Assembly: GCA_030669695.1 (NCBI GenBank)
Contig: DAOVDC010000001.1
Location: forward strand, 1 to 24,025
From: Candidatus Bathyarchaeota archaeon
Lineage (GTDB): Archaea > Thermoproteota > Bathyarchaeia > Bathyarchaeales > Bathyarchaeaceae
Length of the DNA: 24,025 nt
Direction of reading: 5' to 3'
Part shown: piece after piece, positions 7,727-14,221 of the stretch
How the letters are laid out: each line of letters opens with the position of its first letter
Position numbering within the stretch: the first letter of the stretch is position 1
Made by a program: the position numbers and the translations under genes
Notes under the pieces: model-generated
What the model was told of the DNA's origin: nothing
Databases searched by the model: none
The model's input: only the letters and a program-made list of their open reading frames with translations

Positions 7727-9166
7727 ATGGAAACGGCTTCTAATAAGATACTGGATTTAGGTGATTACACCTCTTTTAGTTTGCAGAGGTGCCTTAAGGA
7801 TAAGATAGAAACTATGATTTTGGATGAAGGTGGCCTCTATTCGCCATTATCCGTTTCCTTAATTATTCCGACAAGATTTGGAAGTGAAGATGGGCGTGAG
7901 ATTGAACGGGAAGCATTGAAGAAGATACTTTCCGAGTGCAGTGAACTGGTTGATGCGGGCTATCTTGACGAAATCATGGTGATAGACGCTACACGAGATA
8001 AAAATGGCAACCCTGATTTTCGGGTGCTTCAGAGCGTTTTAAGAGTAGCTTATGAGGAACTTGGACTTTTCAGAGAGCAAGTAAATCTGCTTAACAAGTA
8101 TGGTAGTGAAAATGAGAGGGGAAAAAGAGGATTCTTCGACTTTTTCATCAAAGTTGTGCATCAGTTTGACGATAATATTCCAAAAGTCTTAGCAAAATTT
8201 GGAGTCTTTGGAGTCACAGGAGTCTTTGGAGTTCCCTCTGGTAAAGGAGCGGGATTGTGGCTTTCTGTCCCTATCACTGCGGGGGATATTTTGTGTTTTG
8301 TCGATTCGGACATCTTGAACTTTAAGAAAGAATTTGTTACCGCTTTATGCCATCCAATCGTCTATTCGTGGAATCTTAGAGAGGCGGCAACAAAATTTGT
8401 GAAAGCATATTACACGAGGTTGACGAAAACTCCTGACCGCGCCCCCGAGGAAGCTATTCTAGGAGGACGAGTTTGCCGTTTATTTGCAACTCCTCTTATA
8501 CAATCTATCACGAGTTCTTTAGGTTTATACGCTCCTTTGAGAACGATTAAGTATCCACTTGCCGGAGAGTTCGCGCTGTCGCGGGACGCCGTTGAAGAAT
8601 TAGCCTTGTCATCGGCGTATTCTGTTGAAATGTATGTGTTATTTCAATTGTTTGATCTAATTGGGAGAGCATCAATGGCTCAGGTCAATCTAAAAGTTTT
8701 CTACCACATTGGGCAGGAATTTCCAAAGCTGGAGAGCTTGGCCCGTCAGGTTGGAGCTTGCGTTCTGGAAAGAATTGTTGAGAAGAGAAAAAAACCTCTC
8801 ACTGACGGTGAGAATAAGCAGATTCTCCACTTATATCAAGAAAACGTAAATCAAATGATTAAGAAATCTAAAGAGTTGATTTCTAAACTTAAAGAGTCCG
8901 GAGAACTTGGGGTTTCTGAGAAACTGGTTTATTCTAAGGAAGAAGACGAAAAACGTTTTCAGTGCTTTCTCAAGGTGCTAGAAAATATTCTAAGCGAAAA
9001 AGTAAGACAGAAAATTACTATGCTTCCTTCTTGGAACCAGATAAAGGAGAAAACAGGGAACTATTTCATTCTTAGGGAAATGCTTAGGAGGAGGAGCAAT
9101 CAGAGTACATGGTCTCGGTTGAAAGAATGTGGTCTCATAAGCCGACCACCACCCTTAGAAAGGTAA
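7727..9166 (+). CDS. Glucosyl-3-phosphoglycerate synthase-like GT81 glycosyltransferase with insert and long tail
   Basis: Motifs follow the order known from GpgS enzymes: SLIIPTRF (44-51), SGKGAGLW (171-178), FVDSDILNF (191-199) with the DSD metal site, FVKAYY (224-229), GGRVCRLFATPL (246-257), YPLAGEFALSRD (276-287), SVEMYVLFQLF (299-309) and AQVNLKVFYHIGQ (318-330) with the conserved His. GpgS joins glucose from an NDP-glucose to 3-phosphoglycerate, the first step to glucosylglycerate. At 479 residues it is longer than typical members. The extra length is a charged insert at about 90-170 before the GKG loop and a helical tail from about 345. The insert ends in a small GVFGVx repeat. ATG at 7727 has no strong ribosome site; a 19-base gap from the phosphatase gene suggests one operon. 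Confidence 0.75.
   Translation: METASNKILDLGDYTSFSLQRCLKDKIETMILDEGGLYSPLSVSLIIPTRFGSEDGREIEREALKKILSECSELVDAGYLDEIMVIDATRDKNGNPDFRVLQSVLRVAYEELGLFREQVNLLNKYGSENERGKRGFFDFFIKVVHQFDDNIPKVLAKFGVFGVTGVFGVPSGKGAGLWLSVPITAGDILCFVDSDILNFKKEFVTALCHPIVYSWNLREAATKFVKAYYTRLTKTPDRAPEEAILGGRVCRLFATPLIQSITSSLGLYAPLRTIKYPLAGEFALSRDAVEELALSSAYSVEMYVLFQLFDLIGRASMAQVNLKVFYHIGQEFPKLESLARQVGACVLERIVEKRKKPLTDGENKQILHLYQENVNQMIKKSKELISKLKESGELGVSEKLVYSKEEDEKRFQCFLKVLENILSEKVRQKITMLPSWNQIKEKTGNYFILREMLRRRSNQSTWSRLKECGLISRPPPLER
8201..8232 (+). repeat. 14-bp direct repeat inside the GT81-like gene
   Basis: GGAGTCTTTGGAGT occurs at 8201-8214 and 8219-8232, offset by 18 bases. It therefore encodes an in-frame six-residue repeat, GVFGVT then GVFGVP, just before the SGKG loop. 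It looks like a local duplication in the insert region. Confidence 0.85.
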
Positions 9167-9200
9167 CTTTCATAAGATTTGCTACCTAGAAACTCTGCAT

Positions 9201-10490
9201 TTGGAAAGGGTGATAAAAATTAGGATCGCCATCATCCATTATACGTGCCCTGAAGCTGAGAAAAGCGGAGTTACAACAGTCATTAGAAACCACGCAATTC
9301 ACCTAACAAAACTTGGAAATGAGATCACGATTATTTACGGCAAGGGTGGAGGACTAGAAGGAGTAAGAGAAGTTTACATTGAAGAACTCAACCCAGACCA
9401 CCCTGAAATCTCGGAACTCCAAGGGAAAATACTCAGCAGAAAACTGGATGAGTCGACTAGAGAAAAGTTCGTTAGGATTAAAGGGACCTTGAAAACAAAG
9501 ATTCGAGATGCTATTCAAGGATTAGACATCGTTATCGTTCACAATATTTCGTCAATGATATTCAATTTTCCAGCAACAGTCGCTATAAACGAGTTAGTAG
9601 GGGAAAGCAAAAGTAAATTTGTTTTCTGGATCCACGACTCCATTGTCTTGCGTCAGGAATGGAAGAAATTTCTGAAGACTTGGCCCTTCACAGAACTTCA
9701 TCATCAACATCCAAATGTATCCAATGTAACTATTACCGAATTCAGGGCGAAACAACTTTCCCAGATACGAGATGAACATTACAGATTAAAGGATGTTAAG
9801 GTTATCCCAAATGGCATGAATGTGGAAGAATACGAAAAGCTTGATGAGACAACCTTAAATCTGAGGGAAAAATTGAGCTTGAGATGGGACGATTATGTGA
9901 TTCTGATGCCGATAAGGGTCCTTCCGAGAAAAAACATCGAGTTAGGATTAAAAATTATCTATGAACTGCAAAAGCTTGTAGGAGAACAACGTGTAAGACT
10001 TGTAATCACCGGTCCGCCAGACCCTCAAGCACGTGCGCACGCACAAAGATACATTGATTACCTGAACAAAATGATAAAGAAACTAAACCTTGAAGACAAC
10101 GTTTTGTTAATTCATGATCTGATATCGTTCAGAAGACTTTACGAAAACAACGAGATTGTTAAATGGGGAATCGCTGACGCCTACGCGTTAGCTGATTTGG
10201 TGCTAATCACGAGTAAAGAAGAAGGTTTCGGATTACCTGTTTTAGAGGCTGGGGTGGCAAGAAAAGCCCTTTTCGTCAGCAGGATTAAACCCTTCGAAGA
10301 ACTTTTGAAAGAAGGCATCGAAGCACACATGTTTGGATTGAACGAAAAACCCGCTAACATCGCGTTCAAAATCTTCAGATATTTCCTAAGCGACATTATT
10401 CAATACAACTTTAATAACGTGATAAGAAAATACCGTTGGAGCGTCATAGTCAAGGAGAAGGTTCTTCCCTTTCTCAAAGATCTTATATAA
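9201..10490 (+). CDS. GT4-family (GT-B fold) glycosyltransferase, second copy
   Basis: The 429-residue protein begins RIAIIHYTCPEAEKSGVTTVIRNH, a GT4 opening with a glycine loop near residue 23. It has an acceptor-side FWIHDS (142-147), the hinge VIPNGMNVEEY (201-211), the donor-site MPIRVLPRKNIELGL (236-250) and EX7E at E341 and E349 (SKEEGFGLPVLEAG). It differs clearly from the GT4 at 5878, so it is not a recent duplicate. In Petrotoga a mannosyltransferase acting after GpgS makes mannosylglucosyl-3-phosphoglycerate; this gene, 34 bases after a GpgS-like gene, is a candidate for that role (inference). The start may be TTG 9201 or GTG 9210. Confidence 0.82.
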   Translation: MERVIKIRIAIIHYTCPEAEKSGVTTVIRNHAIHLTKLGNEITIIYGKGGGLEGVREVYIEELNPDHPEISELQGKILSRKLDESTREKFVRIKGTLKTKIRDAIQGLDIVIVHNISSMIFNFPATVAINELVGESKSKFVFWIHDSIVLRQEWKKFLKTWPFTELHHQHPNVSNVTITEFRAKQLSQIRDEHYRLKDVKVIPNGMNVEEYEKLDETTLNLREKLSLRWDDYVILMPIRVLPRKNIELGLKIIYELQKLVGEQRVRLVITGPPDPQARAHAQRYIDYLNKMIKKLNLEDNVLLIHDLISFRRLYENNEIVKWGIADAYALADLVLITSKEEGFGLPVLEAGVARKALFVSRIKPFEELLKEGIEAHMFGLNEKPANIAFKIFRYFLSDIIQYNFNNVIRKYRWSVIVKEKVLPFLKDLI

Positions 10491-10525
10491 GCAGCGTAGT
10501 CATGTGCACGCATTTTTCTGGGCCT

Positions 10526-10568
10526 ACTTAACATCGTCAACTGCACAGAGAGTTGCCTCGTGTTAAGT
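10526..10568. terminator. Two-tier hairpin between convergent genes
   Basis: ACTTAACA pairs with TGTTAAGT (8 bp), and inside it CAACT pairs with AGTTG, with an 8-base loop. It lies between the rightward GT4 gene and the leftward Mrr-like gene. It could end transcription or stabilise a 3' end. There is no long T run, so a structured RNA role is also possible. Confidence 0.4.
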
Positions 10569-10632
10569 TGTAAATATCCAAATGCACCCGCACGCGCGCG
10601 TCTCTCTATCTGCATATCCTTAGATACAAGCA

Positions 10633-11199
10633 CTAACTGTTCAAATCGTGCTCAATCGCTAAAAGCTTCGCCAAATCTCCCTGCAAAAACTTTGTCCAAC
10701 CATGCTCCAGATGGAAATTGGCATTGTCACTAATCAATCTAACATCACAAGTATAATGACCATCAACGTATCCCTTGCAATCAGGCTCCTTTGTCGGAAC
10801 GTGGCCACACTTCGCCCTACACAGGTTCCGTACACAACCGTCTATCGCCGAGTAAAGTCGTTCCAACTCGAAATGAGGCGTAATCCTCTCCGAAACCGTC
10901 TCAATGTTTTCATTCTTCATCTCTCTTTTCGCCGCTTCGGTAAACCGCTTCCCAATAAGGATACCCTTATCATAATTCCGTTTCTCCAGAATATCATTCA
11001 TCTCCCTAACAGCATTCACACCAATATACCCTGATTTTGACTTGGCTTCAGTTATGACTCGTATCAATATTTTGTCATCTGACCGCGAAGGTGAAACCGT
11101 AAAATCCACCCTCCTCTCCTTCCTTCGAGTTCTCCTATTTTCATAGTCTCTGACCGCTGAAATTACCTCAGCCTTCTCAACAAATTCTTCTCCACTCAC
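10633..11199 (-). CDS. Mrr-like restriction-endonuclease-fold protein with intact catalytic motif
   Basis: Starting from GTG at 11199, with GAGGGGGTGAT just upstream, gives 188 residues. The frame stays open 21 codons further upstream, but that part would fall in the leader and has no counterpart in the left copy. The Mrr-type core is visible: SGEEF at the start, VDF (D32), ILIRVITEAKS with E51-A-K53 as the E-x-K motif, then GYIGVNAVREMNDI and YDKGILIGKRFTEAAKRE. Cysteines at about 122, 127, 131, 141 and 151 may form a zinc site. Mrr enzymes cut DNA, sometimes only when modified; no methyltransferase or specificity subunit is nearby. It is paralogous to the gene at 1-523, which has lost E-x-K. 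DNA repair or defence are both possible roles. Confidence 0.78.
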   Translation of the reverse strand: MSGEEFVEKAEVISAVRDYENRRTRRKERRVDFTVSPSRSDDKILIRVITEAKSKSGYIGVNAVREMNDILEKRNYDKGILIGKRFTEAAKREMKNENIETVSERITPHFELERLYSAIDGCVRNLCRAKCGHVPTKEPDCKGYVDGHYTCDVRLISDNANFHLEHGWTKFLQGDLAKLLAIEHDLNS

Positions 11200-11266
11200 T
11201 TTATCACCCCCTCTAACAACCAAAACTCCAAAAAAACGTTCATCTAAGCCGTAACATCCCACATCC

Positions 11267-11292
11267 TATATATTCTCACGGACCTTTATATA
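11267..11292 (-). promoter_or_regulatory. Leader/promoter of the right Mrr-like gene, matching that of the left copy
   Basis: TATATATTCTCACGGA (+ strand, 11267-11282) is identical to 589-604, and a second TTATATA follows it in both places. Read on the minus strand this is TATA, TCCGTGAGAA, TATA. Conservation of the leader while the bases beyond it diverge marks the edge of the duplicated unit. Confidence 0.5.
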
Positions 11293-11347
11293 TGCGCACA
11301 CATGAATTATTCCTCTTGAAATTTCGTATATTGGAGTTGTTTTATTC

Positions 11348-11600
11348 TTGCCCTTTTGCATGTATATTCTTCTTTGTAAAGATGGCAGTTATTACTGGGT
11401 ACGCAAAGGATGCAGACTTGCGTGTTAAGCAGTATAAGAGAAGAGTTGGGGCTAGATACACTAAACTGCACAGGCCGAAGAGGCTTGTTTACACTGAAAA
11501 AATTGATATTATAGGAGAAGCGATGAAGCGAGAAAGGGAAATCAAACAGTTAAGACATCATGAAGAGAAATATAGGCTCATAAGTTTGCATACACGTTGA
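11348..11600 (+). pseudogene. GIY-YIG nuclease gene broken by a frameshift
   Basis: One frame gives MYILLCKDGSYY (from ATG 11360, possibly TTG 11348), the start of a GIY-YIG domain. The adjacent frame continues TGYAKDADLRVKQYKR, GARYTKLHRPKRLVYTE and EAMKREREIKQL to the stop at 11600. These are the two halves of a YhbQ-type (UPF0213) single-domain GIY-YIG protein. The break is near 11388-11394; restoring two bases would give the usual DGS-x-YTG. The rest is intact, so the change is recent or a sequencing error. Members of this family act on DNA, with poorly defined roles. Confidence 0.7.
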
Positions 11601-11694
11601 ATTTGAGGGTTCACCTTAGAATAGAGAGAAAAGACGGGTGCGTTAAAAATGCTTAGTGTTTGATGCACGCACCTGACTTGCATGTGGTCAATTC

Positions 11695-11714
11695 AAAAGT
11701 TGACTACAACTTTT
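11695..11714. terminator. Bidirectional hairpin terminator
   Basis: AAAAGTTG, a 4-base loop ACTA, then CAACTTTT followed by one further T make a perfect 8-bp stem with U-rich 3' ends on both strands. It sits between the convergent GIY-YIG (+) and UspA (-) genes. Confidence 0.65.
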
Positions 11715-11751
11715 TCATGCATACAAAAGAAAATGTAGGAGTTGCAATAGA

Positions 11752-12210
11752 CTATTTAACTATCAATACCGGACACGCAGCTTCATCGGCAACTCTGTCG
11801 CTGACGCTTCCTAAGAAGAATTCTTTGATGCCGCCTAGTCCCCGGCTTCCCATGATTATAATGTCAAAGTTTCCTTTTTCAGCAGTTTCAATTATCTTGT
11901 CAGATGGTCGCCCTTCCACCAGCTTTGTTGAAACTTTCAATTTAGGCTTGATCTTCCTGGCTTTTTTAAGAGCTTGTGAGAGTACTTTTTTGTGGCCGGC
12001 TCTAAATCCTTTTGTGTAGATGTCATAAGCTGCAGGAGCAACGGGGGGTACACCTGAAGCTGGATATGAAATCATCGGCATAATAGCAGGCTGGATGACA
12101 CTCAATAATACAATGTTTGCAGAATATTTCTCGGCTAGGTCAAGTGCAAAATCTAAAGCTTTGTCCGCAGGTTCCGAACCATCAAGTGCAACCAGAATTC
12201 TTTTGATCAA
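11752..12210 (-). CDS. Universal stress protein, UspA family
   Basis: The 152-residue protein starts IKRILVALDGSEPADKALDFAL, the UspA opening with the Asp at residue 10. It ends with the ATP-binding motif G-2x-G-9x-G-S at G121, G124 and G134-S135 (MGSRGLGGIKEFFLGSVSDRV region), followed by CPVLIVK. It therefore belongs to the ATP-binding Usp class. A proline-rich loop at about 41-60 is longer than usual. The start is TTG at 12210, with GGGGAG 6 bases upstream. It precedes a leftward stress cluster containing Hsp20, but lies about 150 bases past the frameshifted gene and likely has its own promoter in the 12211-12300 AT-rich stretch. Confidence 0.92.
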   Translation of the reverse strand: MIKRILVALDGSEPADKALDFALDLAEKYSANIVLLSVIQPAIMPMISYPASGVPPVAPAAYDIYTKGFRAGHKKVLSQALKKARKIKPKLKVSTKLVEGRPSDKIIETAEKGNFDIIIMGSRGLGGIKEFFLGSVSDRVADEAACPVLIVK

Positions 12211-12355
12211 GTTTTGCTCCCCGGAATTAGGTTCTCAACCTTTTAATAAAACATTTGGTATGACGTATCCTAATTATATATTTAAAATGAGGTATGCGCA
12301 ACATATACCACTGTGATCCTTAGAAATCCCTTTTTTATTATGAACGCGCATTCTG

Positions 12356-12642
12356 TCATTGCGCTATCCATTCTCCTTGTTGGTTAACCTGAATAGTTCC
12401 ACTAATATAACCTAGTTCATTCAAACTCATTCCATACCATCCTTTATATGAAGAATGAGTTATGCAAACAATCTTAACTTTATTACCAAGTTTTTCAAGA
12501 TATGAACCAAATTGGATCACATCTTCTATTCCTTCTCGTGAAAAGTTATAGCACTCTCTTTGCTTGTTCTGCGTATCAAATCAATCTCAAACAGTCCCTG
12601 ACCAGTAACGGCAAACACATCTCCTTTCCACATGGGTCTCAC
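12356..12642 (-). pseudogene. Small hypothetical gene with one frameshift
   Basis: GTG at 12642 follows GGAGGG by 6 bases and starts RPMWKGDVFAVTGQGLFEI, which soon ends at a TAG after FHEKE. In the neighbouring frame the sequence continues SREGIEDVIQFGSYLEKLG, then KVKIVCITHSSYKGWYGM and ends GEWIAQ at 12356. Adding one base in the four-A run at 12541-12544 (four T on the coding strand) joins the two into one protein of about 95 residues. Both halves look like real protein, so I read it as a single broken gene or a sequencing slip in a homopolymer. The family is not recognised. It lies between UspA and Hsp20 in the same direction. Confidence 0.45.
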
Positions 12643-12712
12643 GGTTTTCCCTCCATCGCTAATGGGGATGCATGCATACCGTTCTTTTAGGGGTGGTCTG
12701 AGAGCGGTTCGG

Positions 12713-13249
12713 CTAAATGCAGATCTTTTCTCCTTTGCCCTTCTTTTTGAATCGTACCTCGAGGACGCCATTCTTGTAGGAGGTCTTGACTGGCTTGGGG
12801 TTCACTTCTTCTGGTAGTGACAGCTCCTTGTGGTATTTCCGTTGCGGGTTGTCCACGCTGATGGTAAGTCTTCCCTCGGACGCTTGAAGGCTTATGTCCT
12901 CCTTTTCCACGCCTGGAAGCTCAGCTACCACCGCAACTCCTTCTTCCTCATCTAACACATCTACTAACGGTTCCCTTTGCTCCTTGATTCGGGGATCGTA
13001 GCGGCTCCTTTGCACGTTTCCAAACTTCCTTATCTTTGGCCTTCGATCCGGACCTACAGAAATGGAAAAACCGTAAACGTGTGGCCTGAAAGACTTACCC
13101 TTCTTTGATGTTTCGAATGGGCTTCTGGAGGAACGGAAGGTTTGGCGCATCATCTCATCCATCATCTTCTCTATCCTGTCAAATTCATGGAAGACGTCGA
13201 ACCAAGGACGCCTGTCCTTCCGCCTCTTTTCCCACCATCTGTCACTCAT
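12713..13249 (-). CDS. Small heat shock protein, Hsp20/alpha-crystallin family
   Basis: The 178-residue protein has a variable N-terminus rich in Arg and Phe (WWEKRRKDRRPWFDVFHEFDR) and a Met-rich helix at about 29-36. Its alpha-crystallin domain begins at REPLVDVLDEEEGVAVVAELPGV (about 92) and runs through EGRLTISV to the signature KPVKTSYKNGVLEVRF (about 153-168). The C-terminal IxI-type anchor is ICI at the very end, which fits oligomer assembly. These proteins hold unfolding proteins in an ATP-independent way. ATG at 13249 directly follows a stop codon and has GAGGAAGAG upstream, with its own TATA box further up. Confidence 0.92.
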   Translation of the reverse strand: MSDRWWEKRRKDRRPWFDVFHEFDRIEKMMDEMMRQTFRSSRSPFETSKKGKSFRPHVYGFSISVGPDRRPKIRKFGNVQRSRYDPRIKEQREPLVDVLDEEEGVAVVAELPGVEKEDISLQASEGRLTISVDNPQRKYHKELSLPEEVNPKPVKTSYKNGVLEVRFKKKGKGEKICI

Positions 13250-13474
13250 TTAGATCTCTTCCTCAGCAACACGATTCGAGAGGGTCCCTTTTAAAGAATA
13301 CAGTATATGTAACTTTACTATTTCTAATTCTCGAACACACTCCAGTACGCTGCGTGCGAGACGGATCCAACGCGTTTTCTGAAGGCTTGGAACAGTCAAG
13401 CGCACCAAAATCTTGAACAAAATTTCCTCCTCAGCTAGACAAGTACCTTGCTCGTTTTTCCCGAAAGTTTTCAT
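13250..13474 (-). CDS. Possible 74-aa protein between LSm and Hsp20 (doubtful)
   Basis: The frame overlaps the LSm stop by ATGA and its own stop TAA directly abuts the Hsp20 ATG, so it tiles the gap exactly as an operon gene would. Against it: no recognisable family, no clear ribosome site beyond the LSm end, and the likely Hsp20 TATA box lies inside it. The product would be basic with a Leu/Val-rich helix (LARSVLECVRELEIVKLHIL). I give it as possible only. Confidence 0.25.
   Translation of the reverse strand: MKTFGKNEQGTCLAEEEILFKILVRLTVPSLQKTRWIRLARSVLECVRELEIVKLHILYSLKGTLSNRVAEEEI
13288..13296 (-). promoter_or_regulatory. Probable TATA box of the Hsp20 gene
   Basis: On the minus strand TTCTTTAAAAGGG lies about 40 bases before the Hsp20 ATG, giving an expected start of transcription near 13266 and a short leader with a GAGGAAGAG ribosome site. 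Confidence 0.45.
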
Positions 13475-13698
13475 CTAGGGGGAGGACTAATGATAATAAC
13501 ATTGTCTCCTCGCAATATGATGGTGCCAAGTTTTCTGGGTTTCTCTGCCTTTGTTATATCCTCTGTTTCCTCCAACAGCAAATTGAGGTGTTGATCAAAA
13601 CCTTTCAGTTTTCCCCGCAACTTCTTTCCACCCCTCAATCGCACAAGAACTATTTTTCCGAGGCTTTCTTCCAAGATTTTGGCGGTCATTTCGCTCAT
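13471..13698 (-). CDS. Archaeal LSm (Sm-like) RNA-binding protein
   Basis: Sm1 is seen as GKIVLVRLRGGKKLRGKL followed by GFDQHLNLLLEE; Sm2 as TIILRGDNVIII, with the RNA-binding RGDN. LSm proteins form heptameric rings that bind U-rich RNA. I chose ATG at 13698 (MSEMTAKILEES, 75 residues) because GAGAGGG lies 6 bases before it and the length matches the family; a GTG six codons upstream at 13716 is the alternative. The internal proline-rich end (SPPPR) is short. It is followed by a possible small ORF and Hsp20 and preceded by a DUF2153-like gene on the same strand. Confidence 0.92.
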   Translation of the reverse strand: MSEMTAKILEESLGKIVLVRLRGGKKLRGKLKGFDQHLNLLLEETEDITKAEKPRKLGTIILRGDNVIIISPPPR

Positions 13699-13753
13699 AT
13701 GCGCCCTCTCGTTCACTTCTTTAGTCTTTTATCCTGCTTTTTGCGAACCTTAG

Positions 13754-14083
13754 CTAGAAGGCTAATTTTTTCTTCTTGGCTTTCTTTGTAACTTTCAATC
13801 CCCTCTGGACTCCTAACCTAGTGGCCTCTAAGTCGTACTTCATAAAGGAACGAGTAAACTCAGAGAGTTTCTTGTTCATGTCCTCTAGATCCTCTTGAGT
13901 AAATCTGGCCATGACCTCCGGGTTACTCACCCATTGCATCCAACCCCACAGACTTCTGTTCAACGCGCCCAATACGAAATGAATGGACCTTACCAACTCC
14001 AATCGATCCCTCTTCTTAGCCTCTTTCAAACGCTTTATCTGATGTAAAATCTTCTCGGAAACCTGAATCCACCTTTCACTCAA
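13754..14083 (-). CDS. Conserved archaeal protein, probably DUF2153
   Basis: The 109-residue protein is helical and starts SERWIQVSEKILHQIKRL. It has RSIHFVLGALNRSLWGWMQW, the phrase NPEVMARFTQEDLEDM and YDLEAT, ending in a lysine-rich tail (KKAKKKK). I recognise this pattern of W and charged residues as that of the archaeal DUF2153 family, from memory and without a search. No function is known to me. The start is TTG at 14083 with GGGAGG 8 bases upstream. It precedes LSm in the same direction with a 55-base gap, so a link to RNA metabolism is only suggested by position. Confidence 0.7.
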   Translation of the reverse strand: MSERWIQVSEKILHQIKRLKEAKKRDRLELVRSIHFVLGALNRSLWGWMQWVSNPEVMARFTQEDLEDMNKKLSEFTRSFMKYDLEATRLGVQRGLKVTKKAKKKKLAF

Positions 14084-14221
14084 ATCCTCATCCTCCCATT
14101 TCTCAATCGCCCTTCCAAAATGGTTCTCTCAATATAAAGGTTAAAACATGTGACAGATTCGGTTTATACAACCAAAGAAGATAACGCGCATTTGTCAGAT
14201 TCCCCTAATTCGCGGTACTTG

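Noticed and set aside
11637..11672. GGTGCGT/ACGCACC inverted repeat after the GIY-YIG gene
   Set aside because: Seven-bp arms with a 23-base loop are weak; the better hairpin at 11695-11714 explains termination.
12526..12771. Minus-strand 81-codon frame crossing into the Hsp20 3' end
   Set aside because: Its first ~43 codons overlap Hsp20 and the downstream spacer out of frame; only the part from GTG 12642 is backed by a ribosome site and is treated as the start of the frameshifted gene.
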